DNA of 64,000 nt from Nitrosomonas sp. Is35. Its GTDB lineage: Bacteria > Pseudomonadota > Gammaproteobacteria > Burkholderiales > Nitrosomonadaceae. The DNA lies in assembly GCF_033063295.1 (NCBI RefSeq), contig NZ_JAWJZH010000001.1, positions 1,364,001 through 1,428,000 of the forward strand, written 5' to 3'. The stretch's first letter is position 1. Each line of letters begins with the position of its first letter. Both the position numbers and the translations under genes were made by a program. This document shows positions 58,628-64,000 of the stretch, one piece after another. A model generated the notes under the pieces. That model was not told the DNA's origin. It was given only the letters and a program-made list of their open reading frames with translations, and did not search any database.

Positions 58628-60040
58628 ATGCAAACGCTATACGACAAACTTTGGAATCAACATGTGGTGCATACTGAATCGGATGATCCGAACAGTATGG
58701 CATTGATCTATATTGACCGTCACCTGGTGCATGAAGTAACCAGTCCGCAAGCATTCGAGAGCTTGAAATTGGCAGGAAGAAAACCTTGGCGTCTTAATTC
58801 CATTCTTGCCGTGGCGGATCATAATGTGCCGACCACGGATCGCAGCCACGGCATTCATGACCCCATTTCGCGTTTACAAGTGGATACGCTGGATCAAAAT
58901 TGCGATGAGCTGGGCATTACCGAATTCAAGATGAATGACTTGCGTCAGGGCATCGTCCATGTCATCGGTCCGGAACAGGGTGCGACATTGCCTGGCATGA
59001 CGGTTGTGTGCGGGGACTCGCATACCAGCACGCATGGTGCATTCGGTTGCTTGGCGTTCGGTATCGGTACATCGGAAGTCGAGCATGTATTGGCGACGCA
59101 GTGTTTGTTGATGAAAAAATCCAAAGCCATGCGCATTGCCGTGGAAGGTAAATTGGGATTTGGCGTTACTGCCAAAGATATTGCTTTGGCCATCATTGGT
59201 GAGATCGGTACCGCAGGCGGTACTGGTTATGCGATTGAATTTTCCGGCAGTGCGATTCGCGCGTTATCGATGGAAGGCCGTATGACGCTGTGTAATATGG
59301 CCATTGAAGCCGGTGCGCGCGCCGGGATGGTCGCGGTTGACGATACCACGATTAATTACATTAAAGGACGGCCTTTTGCACCGCAGGGCGAGCTGTGGGA
59401 TAGCGCAGCTGCTTATTGGCGCACACTCTTTAGCGACGAGGATGCGGTTTTTGACCGTACCGTGACTTTGGATGCCGAGCGGATTAAACCGCAAGTAACG
59501 TGGGGGACTTCGCCTGAAATGGTGACAACGATTGATGGCGCTGTGCCTGATCCTGCGTTGATTGATGATGAAGTCAAACGCCACGATATGCAGCAAGCGC
59601 TGAACTACATGGGATTGCCAGCCAATTTGCCCATTACGCAGATTACACTGGATAAAATTTTCATCGGCTCGTGCACGAATTCGCGCATTGAAGATTTGCG
59701 TGCGGCGGCGCATATCGTCAAAGGAAAACACATTGCCGCCAATATTAAACAGGCGCTGGTCGTTCCAGGTTCCGGATTGGTCAAGAAACAAGCCGAACAA
59801 GAAGGATTGGATAAAGTTTTTGTCGCGGCTGGTTTTGAGTGGCGTGAACCCGGCTGTTCCATGTGTTTGGCGATGAACGATGACCGGCTGACCGCAGGTG
59901 AACGGTGCGCCTCGACTTCCAATCGGAATTTTGAAGGACGGCAAGGCCCAGGCGGAAGAACGCATCTGGTTAGCCCTATGATGGCCGCAGCGGCTGCAAT
60001 TGCCGGGCATTTTGTCGACGTGCGTGAATTCAATCAATAG
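58628..60040 (+). CDS. leuC: 3-isopropylmalate dehydratase large subunit
   Basis: LeuC and LeuD isomerise 2- to 3-isopropylmalate in leucine synthesis. The 470-residue protein has its cluster cysteines in [13 protein letters not shown] (about residue 348) and GCSMCLAMN (about 408-411). [13 protein letters not shown] and [19 protein letters not shown] are the aconitase-type active-site motifs. leuD follows 33 bases later. Confidence 0.97.
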   Translation: MQTLYDKLWNQHVVHTESDDPNSMALIYIDRHLVHEVTSPQAFESLKLAGRKPWRLNSILAVADHNVPTTDRSHGIHDPISRLQVDTLDQNCDELGITEFKMNDLRQGIVHVIGPEQGATLPGMTVVCGDSHTSTHGAFGCLAFGIGTSEVEHVLATQCLLMKKSKAMRIAVEGKLGFGVTAKDIALAIIGEIGTAGGTGYAIEFSGSAIRALSMEGRMTLCNMAIEAGARAGMVAVDDTTINYIKGRPFAPQGELWDSAAAYWRTLFSDEDAVFDRTVTLDAERIKPQVTWGTSPEMVTTIDGAVPDPALIDDEVKRHDMQQALNYMGLPANLPITQITLDKIFIGSCTNSRIEDLRAAAHIVKGKHIAANIKQALVVPGSGLVKKQAEQEGLDKVFVAAGFEWREPGCSMCLAMNDDRLTAGERCASTSNRNFEGRQGPGGRTHLVSPMMAAAAAIAGHFVDVREFNQ

Positions 60041-60073
60041 ATTACGGGTTGCAGTAACTGCTAATACAAATCA

Positions 60074-60712
60074 ATGGAAAAATTTCATACTTTTACCGGC
60101 TTGGTGGCACCATTGGATCGTGCCAATGTCGATACCGATGCCATCATACCGAAGCAATTTCTTAAATCGATCAAACGCTCCGGTTTTGGTCAGAACTTGT
60201 TTGATGAATGGCGTTATCTCGATCACGGAGAACCGGGAATGGACGTGACGCAGCGCCAGCCGAATCCCGAGTTTGTGCTGAATCAAGCACGCTATCAAAG
60301 GGCGCAGATACTGCTGACGCGAGCCAATTTTGGTTGCGGATCGAGCCGCGAACACGCGCCTTGGTCGCTTCAGGATTATGGTTTTCGCGTCATCATCGCA
60401 CCCAGTTTTGCCGATATCTTTTTTAACAACTGCTTTAAGATAGGTTTGCTGCCGGTTGTGCTTGACGCAGCACAAATGGATCGTTTGTTTGAAGAAGTCA
60501 AAGCAACAGATGGGTATCGCTTGACGGTAGATCTTCAGAAACAAACGGTGATCACACCGCAGAACACAGAATTTAAATTTGAAGTTGATGCTTTTCGTAA
60601 ACACTGCTTGCTCAATGGGTTGGATGAAATTGGCCTCACCTTGCAACAGGCTGAGAAAATTAAACAATTTGAACAAAAACGGCGTAATGAACAGCCTTGG
60701 TTGTTTGTATAA
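60074..60712 (+). CDS. leuD: 3-isopropylmalate dehydratase small subunit
   Basis: The 212-residue swivel domain partners LeuC. Motifs are [23 protein letters not shown] and [20 protein letters not shown]. The usual length and its place between leuC and leuB fit. The gap to leuC is too short to hold an entericidin gene sometimes found there in betaproteobacteria. Confidence 0.97.
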   Translation: MEKFHTFTGLVAPLDRANVDTDAIIPKQFLKSIKRSGFGQNLFDEWRYLDHGEPGMDVTQRQPNPEFVLNQARYQRAQILLTRANFGCGSSREHAPWSLQDYGFRVIIAPSFADIFFNNCFKIGLLPVVLDAAQMDRLFEEVKATDGYRLTVDLQKQTVITPQNTEFKFEVDAFRKHCLLNGLDEIGLTLQQAEKIKQFEQKRRNEQPWLFV

Positions 60713-60734
60713 AGATCACCACTAAAAATAAAAT

Positions 60735-61799
60735 ATGATGAAAATTGCTGTTCTAGCAGGCGATGGAATTGGACCTGAAATCATCGCACAAGCCGTGCGT
60801 GTACTGGATGCTTTAAAAACGGATGGCTTGGCTATCGAGCTGGAGTACGGCTTGATCGGCGGCTGCGCGGTTGATGCGATGGGAGAGCCCTATCCGGCCG
60901 CGACGCATCGATTGGCCAGTCAAGCGGATGCTGTGTTACTCGGTGCTGTCGGCGGGCCGAAATACGATGCACTACCGCGGCATCAACGCCCGGAAAGAGG
61001 GCTGCTCGCCATTCGGAAAGAATTGAATTTATTTGCCAATCTGCGCCCGGCGATACTCTATCCCGAACTGGCCAATGCTTCCAGTTTGAAGTATGACGTG
61101 GTTGCGGGCCTCGATATCATGATCGTGCGCGAATTGACGGGAGATATCTATTTTGGCGAGCCGCGCGGAATTGAGACGCGAGACGGACAACGTGTCGGAT
61201 TTAACACAATGATTTACAGTGAATCCGAAATACGGCGCATTGCGCACGTTGCTTTTCAGGCTGCGGCTAAACGGCAGGGAAAATTGTGCTCCGTGGATAA
61301 AATGAACGTGCTGGAGTGTACGCAGCTGTGGCGCGATGTGGTTATCGAAGTGGCAAAAGAATATCCGCAAGTCACGCTGTCTCATATGCTGGTGGATAAT
61401 GCCGCGATGCAGCTGGTGCGCAATCCGAAACAATTCGATGTCATCGTTACCGGAAACATGTTCGGCGATATATTGTCCGATGAAGCCTCGATGCTAACGG
61501 GATCCATCGGCATGTTGCCTTCCGCTTCGCTGGATGAAAATAACAAAGGTTTGTACGAACCGATTCATGGTTCGGCACCGGATATTGCCGGAAAGGATCT
61601 GGCGAATCCGTTGGCGACGATACTGTCGGCGGCCATGATGTTGCGCTACACATTTAACCAGGAGGAAGCCGCGCAGCGCATCGAGAATGCCGTCAAAAAA
61701 GTTTTGGCAGCGGGCTACCGTACAAAAGATATCGATGAGTCTGGAATGAAAACGGTCGGCACTCAGGCGATGGGTGACGCGGTGTTGTCCGCGATGTGA
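60735..61799 (+). CDS. leuB: 3-isopropylmalate dehydrogenase
   Basis: LeuB oxidises and decarboxylates 3-isopropylmalate. The 354-residue protein has [12 protein letters not shown] at the start, [16 protein letters not shown], and the metal/substrate block [23 protein letters not shown]. Two ATGs are in tandem at the start; the second would shorten it by one residue. It follows leuD by 22 bases. Confidence 0.97.
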   Translation: MMKIAVLAGDGIGPEIIAQAVRVLDALKTDGLAIELEYGLIGGCAVDAMGEPYPAATHRLASQADAVLLGAVGGPKYDALPRHQRPERGLLAIRKELNLFANLRPAILYPELANASSLKYDVVAGLDIMIVRELTGDIYFGEPRGIETRDGQRVGFNTMIYSESEIRRIAHVAFQAAAKRQGKLCSVDKMNVLECTQLWRDVVIEVAKEYPQVTLSHMLVDNAAMQLVRNPKQFDVIVTGNMFGDILSDEASMLTGSIGMLPSASLDENNKGLYEPIHGSAPDIAGKDLANPLATILSAAMMLRYTFNQEEAAQRIENAVKKVLAAGYRTKDIDESGMKTVGTQAMGDAVLSAM

Positions 61800-61951
61800 A
61801 AGCGCTTTGGTAGCGGATCAATGTACGAATGATTGAATTGGCGGTGTATTGGCGCATTACTCATTGGTTATCGATTTGTAATGTAAGCTAATATTTAAAA
61901 AGTATTTTTATTTGATTAACCGGTTGTCAATTTTAAGGTAAGAGAAAAGCA

Positions 61952-63064
61952 ATGAAACAAGTGGGTTTTGTTGGTTGGCGTGGCATGGTGGGTTCCGTCT
62001 TGATGCAAAGAATGCGGGAAGAAAAAGATTTTTCTCTGATTGATCCTGTTTTTTTCACGACTTCACAAAGAGGCGGCACAGGTCCTGAAATTGGCAAGGA
62101 AACGCCGCCATTGAAAGATGCTTTCGATCTTGATCAACTGAGTGCAATGGATATCATCATTTCCTGCCAAGGTGGAGATTACACCAATCAGGTTTTCAAA
62201 CAATTACGCCAATCCGGCTGGCAAGGCTATTGGATCGATGCCGCTTCCGCATTACGCATGGAAAAAGATGCCGTGATCATCCTGGATCCGGTCAATAAAC
62301 CGGTCATTGAACAAGCGCTGCATGACGGCGTGAAAAACTATATCGGTGGTAATTGCACGGTCAGCTTGATGCTCATGGCGGTTGGCGGCCTGTTTGAAAA
62401 AGGCATGGTGGAATGGATGAGCGCCATGACGTATCAGGCGGCATCGGGCGCCGGCGCTAAAAATATGCGCGAATTGCTGCAACAAATGGGTGAAGCACAT
62501 CGCGTAGCCAAGGATTTATTGAACGATCCCGCTTCCAGCATTCTGGAAATTGATCGCGAAGTCGCCGGCACATTGCGCGATAAAAAATTCCCCACGGAAA
62601 ATTTTGGTGTGCCGCTGGCGGGCAGTCTGATTCCTTGGATCGATAAAGAAGTGGCCAATGGGCAAAGCCGGGAAGAATGGAAAGGACAGGCGGAAACTAA
62701 CAAGATTCTCGGAAGCAGCGACCAGCAAATACCTGTCGATGGCATCTGCGTGCGCGTCGGTGCCATGCGCTGCCATAGTCAGGCGCTCACCATCAAACTA
62801 AAACAAGATGTGCCCTTGGATGAAATCGAGGAAATTATCGCTCAATCCAATGATTGGGTGCAGGTTGTTCCTAACGAAAGAGAAGCAACCACGTCCAGAT
62901 TAACGCCGACTGCCGTAACAGGCTCCTTATCGATACCAGTGGGGCGGTTACGTAAGTTAGCGATGGGTAAAGAATATTTATCCGTTTTCACCGTCGGCGA
63001 TCAATTATTATGGGGCGCGGCGGAACCGCTGCGAAGAATGCTGCGCATACTGATTCAGCATTGA
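61952..63064 (+). CDS. asd: Aspartate-semialdehyde dehydrogenase
   Basis: Asd makes aspartate-4-semialdehyde for lysine, diaminopimelate, threonine and methionine. The 370-residue protein has [16 protein letters not shown] at the N-terminus, the active cysteine in [15 protein letters not shown] near residue 134, and the [11 protein letters not shown] and [16 protein letters not shown] motifs. The typical proteobacterial leuB-asd-fimV order supports the call. Confidence 0.97.
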   Translation: MKQVGFVGWRGMVGSVLMQRMREEKDFSLIDPVFFTTSQRGGTGPEIGKETPPLKDAFDLDQLSAMDIIISCQGGDYTNQVFKQLRQSGWQGYWIDAASALRMEKDAVIILDPVNKPVIEQALHDGVKNYIGGNCTVSLMLMAVGGLFEKGMVEWMSAMTYQAASGAGAKNMRELLQQMGEAHRVAKDLLNDPASSILEIDREVAGTLRDKKFPTENFGVPLAGSLIPWIDKEVANGQSREEWKGQAETNKILGSSDQQIPVDGICVRVGAMRCHSQALTIKLKQDVPLDEIEEIIAQSNDWVQVVPNEREATTSRLTPTAVTGSLSIPVGRLRKLAMGKEYLSVFTVGDQLLWGAAEPLRRMLRILIQH

Positions 63065-63222
63065 AATTCTCATTTCTTCACACTTTAGGTACATTTTAAC
63101 AATTATAGGTCTGTTTTATATGAATTAGCCTGTAATTTGAGGCATAATCTTAGCTTACATGATTGCGTCACAATGTTAGCCTTTCGATATCTTTTTTCAA
63201 AAAAACTAGAGAGGGTACTTCG

Positions 63223-64000
63223 GTGTATAAAACATCTTTCAGAGTAAGCTTGCTTGTAATCGTTTTGATGTTGCCATGGGCTGTTGTTCAAGCCGCAGGA
63301 CTTGGTAAGCTGACACTCAATTCCGCTTTGGGACAACCGCTTGCCGCTGAAATCGAGATTGTCACTACCAGCAGCGATGATGTGGCATCTCTAAAAGCCA
63401 GTGTCGCCACTCGGGAGGCGTTTGCACAAGCCGGTATCAACTATGAGTCAGTGCTATCGGCTGTTAAAGCTTCGGTAGAATTACGGTCGAACGGCAATCC
63501 CTATATCAAGCTGACCTCTCCGCAAGCTGTCAACGATCCCTTTTTGATGATATTGATGGAGCTAAGCTGGTCTTCAGGACGGATATTACGTGAGTATACG
63601 GTTCTGCTTGATCCGGTTGAGACCAATACGCAGAATCTTGCGGCAGCCAGCACCAGTTCTACTCCGGCGATAGTGACAACACGCCTGGATGAGGAAAGAA
63701 CATCCAATGCTGAAAAAGATAACCAAGCTGCAAATTCATCACCCAAGCGGAAAAATAATGCTACAGCGCAAACGAAAAAATCCTACGGACCGGTAAAACG
63801 CGGGGATACCTTATCATCCATAGCGCGTCAGGTGTTACCAGCCGGTGTCGATCTGAATCAAATGCTGGTGGCGCTCTATCATGCAAACCGGGATGCCTTT
63901 ATTGCAGACAACATGAATCTGCTCAAGGCTGGTGCAGTGCTGAAAATACCCGAGAAGAATGAAGTTGCATCGATTGATACAACAACCGCAAAAGCAGAAA
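63223..64000 (+). CDS. fimV: FimV-like peptidoglycan-binding protein, N-terminal part (runs off the window)
   Basis: The visible 259 codons start at GTG 63223, after GAGAGGG. A signal peptide ends near VQA-AG, followed by LGKLTLNSALGQPLAAEIEI, the conserved FimV N-terminal domain, and a LysM domain near the right edge (YGPVKRGDTLSSIARQ). Full-length FimV is a long polar membrane protein needed for type IV pilus assembly or cell polarity. The rest lies outside the window. Confidence 0.9.
   Translation, partial: MYKTSFRVSLLVIVLMLPWAVVQAAGLGKLTLNSALGQPLAAEIEIVTTSSDDVASLKASVATREAFAQAGINYESVLSAVKASVELRSNGNPYIKLTSPQAVNDPFLMILMELSWSSGRILREYTVLLDPVETNTQNLAAASTSSTPAIVTTRLDEERTSNAEKDNQAANSSPKRKNNATAQTKKSYGPVKRGDTLSSIARQVLPAGVDLNQMLVALYHANRDAFIADNMNLLKAGAVLKIPEKNEVASIDTTTAKAE

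Overview
The window looks like a chromosomal segment of an ammonia-oxidising betaproteobacterium close to Nitrosomonas. A monohaem cytochrome closely resembles Nitrosomonas cytochrome c-552. There is an Rh50-type ammonia channel, a type seen in Nitrosomonas but rare elsewhere in bacteria. There are two PEP-CTERM proteins, and betaproteobacterial gene orders (mrp/metG, dacC-dat-ybeD-lipB-lipA, mlaFEDCB-bolA, leuCDB-asd-fimV). No amo or hao genes lie in the window, so the genus is an inference.

Layout. 1-3656: mrp (partial) divergent from metG, an NTF2-like gene and yggS. 3657-5010: a low-GC accessory patch with a decayed S24/LexA-like repressor, a lipoprotein gene and a perfect 28-bp palindrome. 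5091-21136: mainly housekeeping genes: a SemiSWEET gene, lgt, ilvD, cytochrome c-552, an OsmC gene, an HDOD gene, the lipA/lipB/ybeD/dat/dacC block, a Nudix gene, a DUF2914 gene, ligA, an aquaporin, and hpt-mtiP-def. 21256-26042: an accessory island. Two genes on the minus strand, a TIR protein and a KGGVGR-ATPase/TPR/TIR protein, overlap by one base and lie between the front and back remnants of a decayed RTX-type gene. The larger gene carries an in-frame TGA where relatives have Trp. 26063-30489: lysR, pirin and doxX, then a HAF-repeat PEP-CTERM gene flanked by two direct copies of a dispersed hairpin repeat, followed by a remnant of a doxX 3' end. 30490-32991: sdhC-sdhD-sdhA without sdhB. 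33010-42023: a secreted nuclease, the mlaFEDCB lipid-transport operon, a YadGH-type ABC exporter, bolA, a TerB/J-domain protein, Fic and a GST. 42127-44428: a second accessory patch with small and large membrane proteins of unknown function and a tRNA-like sequence. 44676-52221: hrpA, a secreted protein behind three palindromic sites, a PEP-CTERM protein, a complete IS5-family element, and a GST divergent from an HxlR regulator with two matching operators. 52347-64000: rh50, a CNP1-like lipoprotein, a fused FeS-oxidoreductase/DUF3501 protein, a rubrerythrin, an MFS transporter, leuCDB, asd and the start of fimV.

How the genes work together. Lipoylation (lipB, lipA) serves the 2-oxoacid dehydrogenases. 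SdhCDA would feed the quinone pool but needs SdhB from elsewhere. ilvD and leuCDB make branched-chain amino acids. mlaFEDCB maintains outer-membrane lipid asymmetry. Rh50 and cytochrome c-552 fit an ammonia-based energy metabolism. The strongest candidate for an unusual system is the TIR / KGGVGR-TPR-TIR pair at 21949-25223, which looks like a nucleotide-signalling or defence module that may be undergoing inactivation.
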